The notes below the pieces were generated by a model. It was given only the letters and a program-made list of their open reading frames with translations. It was not told where the DNA came from and searched no databases. Of a DNA stretch of 64,000 nucleotides, positions 34,847 to 44,088 are shown in pieces. The stretch comes from Nocardia macrotermitis (GTDB taxonomy: Bacteria > Actinomycetota > Actinomycetes > Mycobacteriales > Mycobacteriaceae), in the NCBI RefSeq assembly GCF_009604405.1, contig NZ_WEGK01000002.1, positions 496,001 through 560,000 on the forward strand, given 5' to 3'. Within the stretch, counting starts at the first letter, position 1, and each line of letters starts with the position of its first letter. Made by a program: the position numbers and the translations under genes.

Positions 34847-35187
34847 CGGGGGTAGCTCCGGTTGTTCGAAGTGTATGTGCGGCAAGGGTGTTCAGGTTTT
34901 GCGGATGTAAGGCACTCAGCGCCGGAGGCTTTCGCTACCGGAAAGAGCTCACTCAATCCGATACGCCGCTGGTCGAGCTCGGGTTGCGGCGGCATCCGTC
35001 GCTGTGTGCCAGGAGGACCGTAAGGCGGGGAATGTGCTGTCCGTTGCTGGATATCGGGGAAACCGGTGAAATATTCGGCAAGCTGTATATCGTGGAAGGT
35101 GCAGGGGAATTCTGTTGTCCGGCAGGTGTTCCGGGTGGTTCGCCTGTTCCTGCGGATGTTCGGATCAATGGAGAGTGGGGTGGCGGT

Positions 35188-36411
35188 ATGCATGTGACTA
35201 CCGGTGAGGTCATTCGTCGGATTCGTAAATCGCTCGGAATGACTCAATCCGAATTGGGTGTGCTTTTAGGATATACCCAATCGGTTGTCTCCCAATTGGA
35301 ACACAACAGTGGGGCGGTCCACGACGTTCGGGTCTTGCGGCGCATTGCTACCGCGCTGCGTGTTCCGCTTGCCATACTGGTGGTGGAGTCGGACGAGGAG
35401 GCTGACGTGGATCGTCGCAATTTCCTACGTGCTGGAGCGTTCGGTGCCGGTGCTGTTCTCGCGGCCGGGGGTGTGGGGCGAGCGTCCGCGTCGGGTTCGA
35501 TGCAGATCGGTGCCGCCGATGTGGTCGAAATTGTCGCTGGTACCAACCAGATTCACGAATTGGACCTGCTCGTCGGTGGTGATCGGCTGTGCCGGGTGGC
35601 GGCCAACGAGGTGCGTTATGTCGAGCATCTGCTGGACAACGCCGTGTACTCCGGGGAGGTGGGGTCCGCGCTGACGAGCGCTGCCGCGGAGATGATGACC
35701 GCGGCCGGGTGGGTGCATTACGACGCGGGGCGACCGGTGGAGGCGCGGCGTTACTACGCCGATGCCGCCCAAGCCGCGACTGCCGCTGACGATGGAATCG
35801 CGGCCGCGCATGCATTGGGGAATTCCAGTGTGCTGCTTTCCGAATGGCAGGGTGGTACACCGGCGGGGATGCGGCAAGCGGTCCAATACGCTCAGTCCGC
35901 ATCCCGCGTCGCGATGGGTTGTGGCGGGCCGAAGCTGCGGGCGCTCATGGCAATTCGAGAGGCGGACGCGCTGGGAATGCAGGACCCCGGCGGCAACAAG
36001 TCGGCGGTGACCGACGCTCTGAACCGGGCGCACCGAGCTTACGAATCGAGTCGGGGATCCGATCCCGACTGGGTCTACCTGCCGCGGGCGATGCTGAACG
36101 GCATGACCGGACTCATGCAGATGTATCTCGGTGAGCACGAGGCGGCTTCGAAGCAGATGCGCGTTGCGATCGATGGGTCGGCGGCTTGGCCGCGCGAACA
36201 AGCTGAATGGCGTGTTCAGCTCGGTCGAAACCTGGTCGCATCCGGCGCGATCGCTGAAGGCTGCCACGTTCTCGGTGAGAATTTCGGAGGCATCAAACAG
36301 GTCGCATCCACGTGGATTCAGCAGAAGCTCGACGCTGTCGTCGCCGACGTCCGCCCGCACGCCAAGGTGCCGGAGGTGCGTGAGTTCCTGGGGTTGGTGG
36401 CCGCCAGTTGA
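35188..36411 (+). CDS. XRE-family regulator with Tat-like hydrophobic segment and TPR-like C-terminus
   Basis: A 407-residue protein. Residues 5-65 are a helix-turn-helix (IRRIRKSLGMTQSELGVLLG, then QSVVSQLE). Residues 75-102 look like an internal twin-arginine signal: DRRNFLRAGAFGAGAVLAAG then GRASA. The rest is helical, TPR-like (ARRYYADAAQAA, GEHEAASKQMRVAI, EQAEWRVQLGRNLVASG). This architecture recurs in streptomycete and nocardial regulators, where the segment is usually thought to be cytosolic. ATG 35188 gives a complete helix-turn-helix; the longer open frame upstream lacks coding character. It may control the ESX island, but that is only positional. Confidence 0.8.
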   Translation: MHVTTGEVIRRIRKSLGMTQSELGVLLGYTQSVVSQLEHNSGAVHDVRVLRRIATALRVPLAILVVESDEEADVDRRNFLRAGAFGAGAVLAAGGVGRASASGSMQIGAADVVEIVAGTNQIHELDLLVGGDRLCRVAANEVRYVEHLLDNAVYSGEVGSALTSAAAEMMTAAGWVHYDAGRPVEARRYYADAAQAATAADDGIAAAHALGNSSVLLSEWQGGTPAGMRQAVQYAQSASRVAMGCGGPKLRALMAIREADALGMQDPGGNKSAVTDALNRAHRAYESSRGSDPDWVYLPRAMLNGMTGLMQMYLGEHEAASKQMRVAIDGSAAWPREQAEWRVQLGRNLVASGAIAEGCHVLGENFGGIKQVASTWIQQKLDAVVADVRPHAKVPEVREFLGLVAAS

Positions 36412-36495
36412 TCACCGGGAGGCGCGCCCCCGATCCCGGACGGACTGCGAATGCTGTTGGTAGGCAACATTATCCGCAGTCACGGTAATCCGGAC

Positions 36496-37737
36496 TCAGT
36501 TCCCTCCGGGCGGCCCGGGCGCAACCGGCGTCGCGGAGACAACTGGTGCGGGCTGCCCGTGCAACGCCGACATCGTCTTCCATTTGTCCCAGGAAATCGT
36601 CCAGTCGTAGATATCTCCGTCGGCCGCCGAGAGATCGATCGACGTACCGGTGACCTCGACCGGGTCGCCGTACAGTGCGGTCGGGAAATACTGTTGCGCG
36701 TCGGCGGTGCTGAGGTTGATGCATCCGTTGGTGACGTTCGAATTGCCTTGCGCGCCAGCGGACATCGGGTTGGCGTGGATGAATTCGCCGTTGTTCGAGA
36801 TGCGTACGGCCCAGCGTTCGCGAGCGTTGGTGTAGAACGGCGGATTCGACATCGTGAAATCCTCGTACTTCTCGGTCACCACGTGGATACCCGAGCGGGT
36901 CACGTTGCGGGTCTGATTGCCCTCGCCGTAACTGCACGCGAAATCGAACAGCGTCGCACCGTCGCGGATCACCTGCACCCGGTGCGTATGCGCGGCCCCC
37001 TTGACGATCTGGCTGCGGCCGATCTTGAACGAGGAGGTCAGATCGGAGTCGCCGAACTTGCCGCCGCCCATGTTCAGCCCGTACAGCTTGGCGACGAAAT
37101 CGACCGTCGTCCCGGGAGCCCAGTACTCCTTGGGCCGCCAGTGCGCCCGCGAGCCGCCGTTGTCGTCGGGCAGCCACGCCCAGCCGCCCTCGGTGGCGGG
37201 GGTGGTGGTGACGGTGAGCGCCCTCTCGGTGGCGGCCTTGTCCTCGACGTGGTCCTTGAACTGCAGCATGATCGGCGCGGCGATGCCGACCTCCTGGCCG
37301 TCGCCGACGTTCACGGTCGCGGGCACGGTGTCCTTCGGCGACAACGTCGTGAACCTGCCGTCGATCGCGACGGGCTTCCCGTCGGTGCCGACCGCGCTGC
37401 CGGACCAGGTGTAAGTAACCCCGTATCCGAGCGGTTCGCCGACCGTGAACGAGGTCTTGTCGGCCGAGAGCTTCCCGGTGACCTGTTTCCCGGCGGCATT
37501 GCTCAACGCGACCTGACTGATCGTCCCGTTCGCGACCTTGACCGAGATCGGCGCGACCGGACTCACATCGGCGCTACCCGCACCTGGTTCGAAGGTCAGC
37601 TTCGCCAGCGGAGCCTTCTGCTGCGGGGAACTACCCCCGCCGCCGTCGCTCGAACATCCCGCCACGAACGCGGCCGCCGCCAGCTGTGCCATCCCCGCGA
37701 GCGCGGCGCGGCGGCTGGTAACTCTTCGAATGCTCAC
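36496..37737 (-). CDS. lipoprotein L,D-transpeptidase (LprQ/LdtMt5-like)
   Basis: A 413-residue lipoprotein. The N-terminus has TSRRAALAG (possible Tat signal) and lipobox VAGC with Cys28. Two Ig-like domains follow (about 45-255), then a YkuD catalytic domain. The active site reads [12 protein letters not shown]...[10 protein letters not shown]: His321 and catalytic Cys339 are present, but the usual SHGC is TNGC with Asn337. As I recall, this variant also occurs in LdtMt5. The enzyme would form 3-3 peptidoglycan cross-links, anchored outside the membrane. It is 65 bases downstream of murB on the same strand, joining wall-precursor synthesis and cross-linking. Confidence 0.88.
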   Translation of the reverse strand: MSIRRVTSRRAALAGMAQLAAAAFVAGCSSDGGGGSSPQQKAPLAKLTFEPGAGSADVSPVAPISVKVANGTISQVALSNAAGKQVTGKLSADKTSFTVGEPLGYGVTYTWSGSAVGTDGKPVAIDGRFTTLSPKDTVPATVNVGDGQEVGIAAPIMLQFKDHVEDKAATERALTVTTTPATEGGWAWLPDDNGGSRAHWRPKEYWAPGTTVDFVAKLYGLNMGGGKFGDSDLTSSFKIGRSQIVKGAAHTHRVQVIRDGATLFDFACSYGEGNQTRNVTRSGIHVVTEKYEDFTMSNPPFYTNARERWAVRISNNGEFIHANPMSAGAQGNSNVTNGCINLSTADAQQYFPTALYGDPVEVTGTSIDLSAADGDIYDWTISWDKWKTMSALHGQPAPVVSATPVAPGPPGGN

Positions 37738-37802
37738 TTCCGCGAATCTACCGGGTAAGTTTTACGGCTCCGAGTGGGTTTCCGGTGGTGCGCACCACGC
37801 GC

Positions 37803-38915
37803 TCAGAGTGTCGAGCCCACTATCACCGGTTCGGGTTCGAGCCGGATTCCGAAGCGTTCGGCGACGCCGTCGCGCACGGTGCGGGCCAGTGCGAGCATGT
37901 CCTCGGCGGTGGCCGCACCCCTGTTGGTCAGTGCCAACGTGTGTTTGGTGGACAGTCGCGCGGGCGCTGGAGTACCCGGAAATCCCTTGCCGAAACCGGC
38001 TCGTTCGATCAGCCAGCCCGCGGAGAACTTCACCCCTGCTACCGACGGGTACGCGGGAACTGTGACATCCCCCACATACTTCGCGATCGCGGCACGAACC
38101 TCGGCCTCCCGCTCGGTCGGCACCACCGGATTGGTGAAGAACGATCCGGCGCTCCAGGTGTCGTGATCCTCGGCGTCCAGGACCATGCCCTTGCCCGCGC
38201 GCAACCGCAGCACCGCCTCGCGCACCTGCCCGGCCGGACGGGTCTCGCCCTCGGCAGCGTCGAGGGCGGCGGCCAGCTCGCGATAGTTCAGCGGCGCGCT
38301 GCGGCCGTCGGGACGCAGCGCGAATTCCACGGCCAGCACCACCGACCGGTCACTGTGTTTGAGCACCGAGGTGCGATATCCGAAACCGAGCTCATCCGGT
38401 GTGGCCCAACGGATTTCGCCCGACTTGCGATCCAGCAGCCGCACCCGCCGCAGCAACTGCGCCACCTCCACGCCGTACGCCCCGACGTTCTGCACCGGCG
38501 TCGCGCCCGCCGACCCCGGAATTCCCGAAAGGCATTCCAGCCCACCGAATCCCGACGCCACACTCGCCGCGACCACCTCGTCCCACGCCGCGCCCGCCTC
38601 GGCCGTCACCCCGGCCTCGCTGAATTCGATTCCGCGCGTGGCGATCCGGACCACGACGCCGCCGAATCCGGCATCCGAGATCAGCAGATTCGAACCGCCC
38701 GCCAGCAGCAGCACCGGGATTCCGGCCGCGTCCAGGGTGCGCACCGTCGCGACCAGCGCCTCGACGCTCTCGCAATCCGCGACCGTCGCCGGTCCGCCGA
38801 CCCGCAGCGTGGTCAACCCGGCCAGCGGGACCGAATTGCGCACCCGCGCACCGGTTGCGGCCAGCAGTTCGGTCACGTCCTGGAACGGCACCACGTGAGA
38901 TGTACGCACAGTCAC
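37803..38915 (-). CDS. murB: UDP-N-acetylenolpyruvoylglucosamine reductase
   Basis: A 370-residue FAD enzyme of the short-insert MurB type. Key stretches: [30 protein letters not shown] (FAD binding), [28 protein letters not shown] (catalytic region), [11 protein letters not shown] and KFSAGWLIE. It reduces UDP-GlcNAc-enolpyruvate to UDP-MurNAc in the cytosol, an essential peptidoglycan step. The start is ambiguous: GTG at 38945, 38915 or 38909. 38915 is chosen because 38945 would run across the start of the divergent DUF2505 gene. Confidence 0.93.
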   Translation of the reverse strand: MTVRTSHVVPFQDVTELLAATGARVRNSVPLAGLTTLRVGGPATVADCESVEALVATVRTLDAAGIPVLLLAGGSNLLISDAGFGGVVVRIATRGIEFSEAGVTAEAGAAWDEVVAASVASGFGGLECLSGIPGSAGATPVQNVGAYGVEVAQLLRRVRLLDRKSGEIRWATPDELGFGYRTSVLKHSDRSVVLAVEFALRPDGRSAPLNYRELAAALDAAEGETRPAGQVREAVLRLRAGKGMVLDAEDHDTWSAGSFFTNPVVPTEREAEVRAAIAKYVGDVTVPAYPSVAGVKFSAGWLIERAGFGKGFPGTPAPARLSTKHTLALTNRGAATAEDMLALARTVRDGVAERFGIRLEPEPVIVGSTL

Positions 38916-38921
38916 AGACGG

Positions 38922-38927
38922 TAGCCT
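38922..38927 (+). promoter_or_regulatory. -10 element of a leaderless promoter for the first DUF2505 gene
   Basis: TAGCCT at 38922-38927 lies eight bases before ATG 38936, and no ribosome site is present. This is the spacing of leaderless actinobacterial genes. The same hexamer lies seven bases before the AbiEi-like ATG at 26223. Confidence 0.5.
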
Positions 38928-38935
38928 GTTCGACC

Positions 38936-39427
38936 ATGGCGACACCTCTGGCCTTCACCGCGAACTACCAATTCTCCACCGCGGCCGTACGCGCGGCGTT
39001 CGCGGACGAGCAGTACTGGAAGGACCGGCTCGCCGAGGTCGGCGGCCCGGACGCGCGCCTGGAATCCTTCGAATACGACGGTGAGCGGCTACGTGTCGCG
39101 ATGGTGCAGTCGATCGCCGAGGCCGACCTGCCCAGCGCGCTGACCTCGGTCCGCCCCGGCAATTTGGTCATCCCGCGCACCGAGACCTACTCCGAATCGC
39201 AGGAGACGGGCGTTTTCGAGGCCCATGTGGAGGGGGCGCCCGCGGAGGTGCGGGGCACGGTCACCCTCAGCGGTGACGACAGCCAGGTGCGCGTGGTGGT
39301 CGAGGGCAGCGTCGCGGTGAGCGTCCCGCTGTTCGGCAAGAAGATCGAAGCTGTGGTCGCTGAGAAGTTGCTGGAGCTGCTCGCCGCCGAAGCCGAGTTC
39401 ACCAGCACCTGGATCGCGAACCACTGA
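38936..39427 (+). CDS. DUF2505 family protein, copy 1
   Basis: A 163-residue protein with the DUF2505 layout, an SRPBCC-like small beta-alpha fold: [39 protein letters not shown] and a long C-terminal helix [18 protein letters not shown]. Its function is unknown; the fold suggests binding of a hydrophobic ligand. It is divergent from murB and followed after 22 bases by a paralogue. One such gene (Rv0481c) sits beside murB in M. tuberculosis, as I recall. Confidence 0.82.
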   Translation: MATPLAFTANYQFSTAAVRAAFADEQYWKDRLAEVGGPDARLESFEYDGERLRVAMVQSIAEADLPSALTSVRPGNLVIPRTETYSESQETGVFEAHVEGAPAEVRGTVTLSGDDSQVRVVVEGSVAVSVPLFGKKIEAVVAEKLLELLAAEAEFTSTWIANH

Positions 39428-39449
39428 TCGACCAGTAACCTAACTCCTC

Positions 39450-39965
39450 ATGCCCCGTCGACTCTCCTACTCCGCCCGTTATCCGCTGCACACCACCAAG
39501 GAGGTGTACGCGGCGCTGTGCGACCGTGCCTACTGGGACGCGCGGATGGCGAAGATGCGCGAGTACTCACCCAACGAGGTGATCTCGCTGGAGGCGGGCG
39601 ACGGCGGCATCGAGGTCGTCCTGGAACACGTGCTACCGCGGCACATGCTCCCCGATCTGGCCCAGACGGTGATGCGCAAGGACATGCTCATCACCCGCGC
39701 CGAAACCTACGGCCCCTACGCCCCCGAGGTCACCGGCGAATTCGACGCGACCATCCCCACCGCCCCCGGCACCCTCGGCGGCACGATGCACCTGTTCCCC
39801 ACCGACACCGGTTGCACCCTGCGCACCACCACGACCGCCCGCGTCACCATCCCCCTGCTCGGTCCCCGGCTCGAACAACTGATGCTGATCAACCTGGTCG
39901 ATCTGCTGCGCGCCGAGGCGGAATTCACTCAGCAGTGGTTGGAAGAGCAGAACCCGACGAGTTGA
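39450..39965 (+). CDS. DUF2505 family protein, copy 2
   Basis: A 171-residue paralogue of the preceding gene: YPLHTTKEVYAALCDRAYWD, LITRAETYGPY, TIPLLGPRLEQL and a matching C-terminal helix LLRAEAEFTQQWLEEQ. It is likely cotranscribed with copy 1. Its stop overlaps a possible TTG start of the next gene. No function is assigned. Confidence 0.8.
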   Translation: MPRRLSYSARYPLHTTKEVYAALCDRAYWDARMAKMREYSPNEVISLEAGDGGIEVVLEHVLPRHMLPDLAQTVMRKDMLITRAETYGPYAPEVTGEFDATIPTAPGTLGGTMHLFPTDTGCTLRTTTTARVTIPLLGPRLEQLMLINLVDLLRAEAEFTQQWLEEQNPTS

Positions 39966-41035
39966 GCGGGTCGGGGGCGTCTGGTTCGCTTGTGCCCGAT
40001 GGATCGGTCGGTGGGGCATCGGGTAGGGCCGGCAAGCCGGTCGATCGATCCGCCGAATCGCACCCGGCAGCGGGCGAATCGCCAAGCGCGGCAGGCGAAT
40101 CTGTCAAGGCTGCGGGCAAGCAGCGCAGAACGTCCAGTGGGCCGAGTGGGGTGGGCGATGCGTCCGGCGGACCGCTCGGCACGCCGGCCAAGTCATCGGG
40201 CAGGCCGATTGGGGTATCCGGTAAGTCGGTCAATTCGTCGGGCAGAGCGCTGGGAACATCCAGTAAGCCGGTTGGCGCGATCACGCGGGGGACGACCGGG
40301 ATCAACCGGTTGCGCCGGAGTGATCGGTGGCTGGTTCACGACGAGTTGGTGGGGGCGCGGCTGGGTGGGGCTGTGGATCCGTTGGTGGTGGATCTCGGTT
40401 ACGGGGCCAGTCCGGTGACGACGTTGGAGTTGGCGGCGCGGCTGCGGCGGGTGCGGGGTGATGTGCGGGTGGTGGGGCTCGAGATCGATCCCGCACGGGT
40501 CGTTCCCGGACGGGACGGGGTCCAATTCGCCCGTGGCGGTTTCGAACTCGCGGGTCTGCGGCCGGTGCTGGTTCGTGCGTTCAATGTGTTGCGGCAGTAT
40601 CCGGAGGAGGCCGTGGCGTCGGCTTGGGCCACGATCCTCGACGGTCTGGCGCCCGAGGGGCTGCTGCTCGAGGGCACCTGCGACGAACTCGGCCGCCGCT
40701 GCGCATGGATCCTGCTGGACCGTTCCGGTCCGCTGTCTCTCACCTTGTCCTGGGATCCCTTCACCGTCGACCGGCCCTCCGACCTGGCCGAACGTCTACC
40801 GAAAGCTCTCATCCACCGCAACGTTCCCGGCGAACGAATCCACACCCTGCTGACTGCCGCGGACCGCGCCTGGTCTCACGCTGCCCCGCTGGCACCTTAC
40901 GGGCCTCGTATTCGGTGGCGACACACCGCAGAAATACTGCGCGACAACGGATTTCCTGTTCGGCGGTACCGGCGGCGCATGCGCGACTGTGTCCTGTCGG
41001 TTCCATGGGATGTCGTCGCGCCCGTAATACGCTGA
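39962..41035 (+). CDS. class I SAM-dependent methyltransferase-like protein with low-complexity N-terminus; start uncertain
   Basis: From about 40300 the frame encodes a conserved domain: RLRRSDRWLVHDELVGARLG, VVDLGYGASPVTTLELAARL (SAM motif), VVGLEIDPARV and a C-terminal half ending CVLSVPWDVV. This is a known actinobacterial methyltransferase-like family whose substrate I cannot name. Upstream ~110 codons are Ser/Gly/Lys-rich (GKSVNSSGRALGTSSKPVG). I take TTG 39962, overlapping the previous stop, as the start because the frame is open to there. A GTG near 39992 or an internal start near 40240 would also be reasonable. Confidence 0.7.
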   Translation: MSGSGASGSLVPDGSVGGASGRAGKPVDRSAESHPAAGESPSAAGESVKAAGKQRRTSSGPSGVGDASGGPLGTPAKSSGRPIGVSGKSVNSSGRALGTSSKPVGAITRGTTGINRLRRSDRWLVHDELVGARLGGAVDPLVVDLGYGASPVTTLELAARLRRVRGDVRVVGLEIDPARVVPGRDGVQFARGGFELAGLRPVLVRAFNVLRQYPEEAVASAWATILDGLAPEGLLLEGTCDELGRRCAWILLDRSGPLSLTLSWDPFTVDRPSDLAERLPKALIHRNVPGERIHTLLTAADRAWSHAAPLAPYGPRIRWRHTAEILRDNGFPVRRYRRRMRDCVLSVPWDVVAPVIR

Positions 41036-41214
41036 GCCGCAACAGTATTCGCGAATGACTCATCGGATGTGCAAAGTCGTAGTCGCGCAATTCATTTGAG
41101 CTATTCCTCTGTAGCAACGATGATTTCGTGATCGGCGGACCGTCTCGGGCAAGTCATGATGCTGTGTTCGGGTGCCGTGAGTACTTGTGGAGTTCGTGCG
41201 GCACGGACAAGACG

Positions 41215-41246
41215 CGGCCCGCGAATCATCGTGGAATCGCGGGCCG
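41215..41246. terminator. hairpin between methyltransferase and SDR genes
   Basis: Arms CGGCCCGCGA (41215-41224) and TCGCGGGCCG (41237-41246), 12-nt loop. It lies between two convergent genes. The rest of 41036-41280 shows nothing recognisable. Confidence 0.65.
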
Positions 41247-41280
41247 GACCGAGGTGAATTCAGTTGTGCTGCTGTGAAAT

Positions 41281-42015
41281 TCAGGAGCGCCGGGAGAAAC
41301 GTCCCGGCCCCGCCTGGTCGCGGGGTTTGACCACGATGGTGTCCAGGTCGACGTGGGGTGGGCGGCTGGCGGCGAAGGCGATGATCTCGGCGATGTCCTG
41401 GGCCAGCAGCGGATCGATGCCCTCGTAGACCTTGGCGGCGCGGTCGGCGTCACCGTCGAAGCGGACCAGGGAGAATTCGGTTTCGACTGCGCCAGGGGCG
41501 ATTTCGGTGAGGCGGACCGGCTGGCCGAGCAGTTCGCCGCGCAGGGTGCGGTGCAGGACGCCCTGGGCGTGTTTGGCGGAGGTGTAGCCGGAACCGTTGT
41601 CGTAGGCTTCGAAGGCGGCGATCGAGGTCACGGTGACGATCAGGCCGTCGCCCGACTCGATCAGCTTGGGCAGCAGCCCCTTGGTGAGCCGCAGCGTGCC
41701 CAACACATTGGTCTCCCACATCCAACGCCAGTCGTCCAGATCCGCCTCGGCGACACTCGCCAACCCCTTCGCCCCACCCGCATTGTTGACCAGCACATCG
41801 ACCCGCTCCACGGCCGCGCAGAACGCCCGCACCGACTCGTCATCGGTCACATCCAACCCCACCGCCGTCCCCCCGATCTCCTTCGCCAGCCGCTCCAACC
41901 GATCCACGCGCCGCGCCCCCAAATACACGTGATACCCCTGTTTCGCCAGCTCCCGCGCGGTAGCCTCCCCAATCCCCGAACTGGCCCCGGTAACAACAGC
42001 ACTACGAGTACTCAT
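41281..42015 (-). CDS. SDR-family oxidoreductase (Rv0484c-like)
   Basis: A 244-residue classical short-chain dehydrogenase. The cofactor motif TGASSGIG is at residues 9-16, NNAG near 77, and the active-site YTSAK near 143-147 with a preceding Ser. An Arg pair after the first strand (GARRVDR) suggests NADP(H). Substrate unknown. It keeps the position and strand of Rv0484c. Confidence 0.87.
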   Translation of the reverse strand: MSTRSAVVTGASSGIGEATARELAKQGYHVYLGARRVDRLERLAKEIGGTAVGLDVTDDESVRAFCAAVERVDVLVNNAGGAKGLASVAEADLDDWRWMWETNVLGTLRLTKGLLPKLIESGDGLIVTVTSIAAFEAYDNGSGYTSAKHAQGVLHRTLRGELLGQPVRLTEIAPGAVETEFSLVRFDGDADRAAKVYEGIDPLLAQDIAEIIAFAASRPPHVDLDTIVVKPRDQAGPGRFSRRS

Positions 42016-42244
42016 ACCCAGAGCTTATGTGCGGCCCGTTTGCCCGGCAGTACCAGTCGCGGTTGGCGCTCCGGCATCTGTTTGCCCGCCGCCAGTTCGG
42101 GCCTCGGGGTGTAGTCCGGCTGTCACGAGGTGCTTCGGTCGAAGCGGCGCGGCATCGAGATCAACGCCGGATCGATGCCGATGAGGGCCGAGGTAGGTGG
42201 CGAGATAATTACCAAAGGTGTCAGAATAATTCTCTGATGATCGG

Positions 42245-42250
42245 TATTAT
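42245..42250 (+). promoter_or_regulatory. -10 element of a leaderless AbiE promoter
   Basis: TATTAT at 42245-42250 is six bases before ATG 42257. Just upstream, ATAATTACC (42206-42214) and GGTATTATT (42243-42251) pair at 7 of 9 positions, a possible AbiEi operator overlapping the promoter. AT-rich sequence here stands out from the flanks. Confidence 0.5.
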
Positions 42251-42256
42251 TGCGCC

Positions 42257-42994
42257 ATGGACAGCGATAGTCGTGCCGAGATTGTGATTGATCTGGCTGC
42301 TGAGCAGTCGGGTCTGGTCACCAGTCGGCAGGCACGTGCGGCTGCCTCGGTGACTCCGCAGCAGCTCAAGCGCATGGTCGATTCCGGACAGCTGCAACGG
42401 CTCCACCACGGCATTTACAGACTTGCCCATATTCCACACGACGAGCACCTGGAGAAGCGTCTCGCCTGGATCGCACTGGATCAAGAACACGTGACCTGGG
42501 AGCGTCTGGATCAGGATGTACCGACCGGCGTGCTGTCTCATCGCACCGCGGCCGAGATGCATCACCTGGGCGACCTCGACGCTGACGAAGTGGAACTGAC
42601 CGCGCCCCGGCGAATCCGGCTTACGCTCCCCGATGTCGTCGTCCACCGCGGGAATCTCAGCCGTGACGACTGGCAGACCATCGATGGACTACCGGTGACG
42701 ACTCCGATTCGCACCATCGGCGACCTTGCTGCCGCGTCCACCGACTCGGGTCACCTGGCAACCGTTGTCCGGGAAGCTCTCACCCACGATCTCGTCACGA
42801 CCGACGGGGTTGCCTCGGTACTGGCCCCCTATGCCTTCGAGTACGGGCACCGTCCGCTCGGTGGGAAGGTATTTCTCGACGCGCTCATCGAGGAAGCTGG
42901 CGTACCGGCAACCACGTTGGAGGTGGCGGCGATTGCCAGCAGGCAGCTCACGCGTGCCGACGCCACAGACCGCACACGCGAGAACAAGCGGTGA
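42257..42994 (+). CDS. AbiEi-type antitoxin and repressor
   Basis: A 245-residue protein with an N-terminal winged helix (LVTSRQARAAASVTPQQLKR, MVDSGQLQRLHHGIYRLA) and a C-terminal domain with VLSHRTAAEMHHLGDLD, VVVHRGNL and TTPIRTIGDLAA, typical of the AbiEi antitoxin family. Such proteins bind inverted repeats at their own promoter and counter AbiEii by a type IV mechanism, without direct toxin contact. Its stop overlaps the toxin's GTG start (GTGA). Confidence 0.85.
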   Translation: MDSDSRAEIVIDLAAEQSGLVTSRQARAAASVTPQQLKRMVDSGQLQRLHHGIYRLAHIPHDEHLEKRLAWIALDQEHVTWERLDQDVPTGVLSHRTAAEMHHLGDLDADEVELTAPRRIRLTLPDVVVHRGNLSRDDWQTIDGLPVTTPIRTIGDLAAASTDSGHLATVVREALTHDLVTTDGVASVLAPYAFEYGHRPLGGKVFLDALIEEAGVPATTLEVAAIASRQLTRADATDRTRENKR

Positions 42995-43917
42995 GCCCCA
43001 CGTCGCGTCCACCGCACGCAGTCCGGAACAGCGTCGCCGACCGCATCAAACGCCTGGCCGAGGAGAACGGGCAGCACGCCACGTTGGTCCGGCGGCGGTT
43101 CGTCATAGCCCGGTTTCTTGCCCGGGTGTTCGATGCTGATCCCGAGGGGTGGATCCTCGAGGGCGGGGTTGGAATGATGGTGCGTCTTCCGGAAGCTCGC
43201 TACAGCAAGGACATCGACCTGCTCGTCGCGACCAGCGCCTCGGACCCTATCGACGAACTCCGCCGCATTGTCCGGGACCATCACCTCGACCACTTTCGTT
43301 TCGAGGTTGGGCCGGCTATCGCGCTGATCGGTGGAAGAGGGGCGAAGGTCAACGTTGTCGCTTCGATCGGAGGGCATAGGTTCGACGGCTTCTCGATCGA
43401 CATCGTCGACCGTCGCCGCGAACTCGTGGGGCCAGTTGAGCGGCATCGGCTTCCGCGGCTCGTGGACACCGATGACTTTCCGCAAGAAGCCAGTGTGCAG
43501 CTCTACCCACTCGCCGACCAGATCGCCGACAAAATCTGCGCGATGTACGAGACTCACGGCCCGGCAGGTGCACCATCGGGCAGATTCCGCGACCTCGTGG
43601 ATTTGCTGCTGATCAGCATGTTCCTACCGATCGATCTCATGTCCACTGTTGATGCCGTCGAGCGGGAGAGAGTGATCCGCAGCATTCCCGCGCTACCTGG
43701 TTCGCTTCGAAGTCCTGGTCCGGCGTGGACAGCTCAATGGGCCCCCAATGCGCGCAAGAGCCCGCTGCCGACCGACTATCACGAGCTGACTTCTGCTCTC
43801 ACCGCTGCGGGCCTCTGCTACAACCGCGTACTCGGCTCACTCCCCGCCGCCAGCGTGGGTGCGGTATGGAACCACGATCGTCGAGCCTGGGATCGCGATG
43901 TCCGCGAAGACCTTTGA
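42991..43917 (+). CDS. AbiEii-type nucleotidyltransferase toxin
   Basis: A 308-residue protein of the AbiEii/DUF1814 nucleotidyltransferase family. The catalytic region is WILEGGVGMMVRLPEARYS then KDIDLLV, with Asp residues for metal binding. The first Gly-Ser of the fold is Gly-Gly here. A later SIDIVD supplies another acidic pair. Family members transfer nucleotides, in studied cases to tRNA acceptor stems, and stop growth; the operon can abort phage infection. GTG 42991 overlaps the antitoxin stop. A hairpin with T-run lies downstream. Confidence 0.85.
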   Translation: MSPTSRPPHAVRNSVADRIKRLAEENGQHATLVRRRFVIARFLARVFDADPEGWILEGGVGMMVRLPEARYSKDIDLLVATSASDPIDELRRIVRDHHLDHFRFEVGPAIALIGGRGAKVNVVASIGGHRFDGFSIDIVDRRRELVGPVERHRLPRLVDTDDFPQEASVQLYPLADQIADKICAMYETHGPAGAPSGRFRDLVDLLLISMFLPIDLMSTVDAVERERVIRSIPALPGSLRSPGPAWTAQWAPNARKSPLPTDYHELTSALTAAGLCYNRVLGSLPAASVGAVWNHDRRAWDRDVREDL

Positions 43918-43966
43918 TGTACTTGCCGCCAGTTCAGGGCCGACCGTTGTTGACTTCGGTGACGTG

Positions 43967-43984
43967 CTGATGTGTGCACATCAG
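43967..43984. other. isolated 8-bp palindrome in the AbiE downstream gap
   Basis: CTGATGTG and CACATCAG separated by TG. It could be an operator or a small hairpin. The 43918-44272 gap holds this, the terminator at 44065 and no gene I can support. Confidence 0.35.
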
Positions 43985-44064
43985 TGCCCGCGTCTGTGAA
44001 GAGGTGCAGCCGAGCAGGTTCAGACAATCGACGAAGTACGCAGACAGGTATTCTGACCTCGATA

Positions 44065-44088
44065 CGAGAACCAGGAGTTCTCGCTTTT
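44065..44088 (+). terminator. rho-independent terminator of the AbiE operon
   Basis: CGAGAAC, loop CAGGA, GTTCTCG, then CTTTT. Unlike most hairpins here it has a real T-run, consistent with a transferred AbiE module. Confidence 0.65.

Noticed and set aside
34847..35187. N-terminal extension of the XRE regulator through an open upstream frame
   Set aside because: Sequence has no coding character, and the helix-turn-helix begins directly at ATG 35188.
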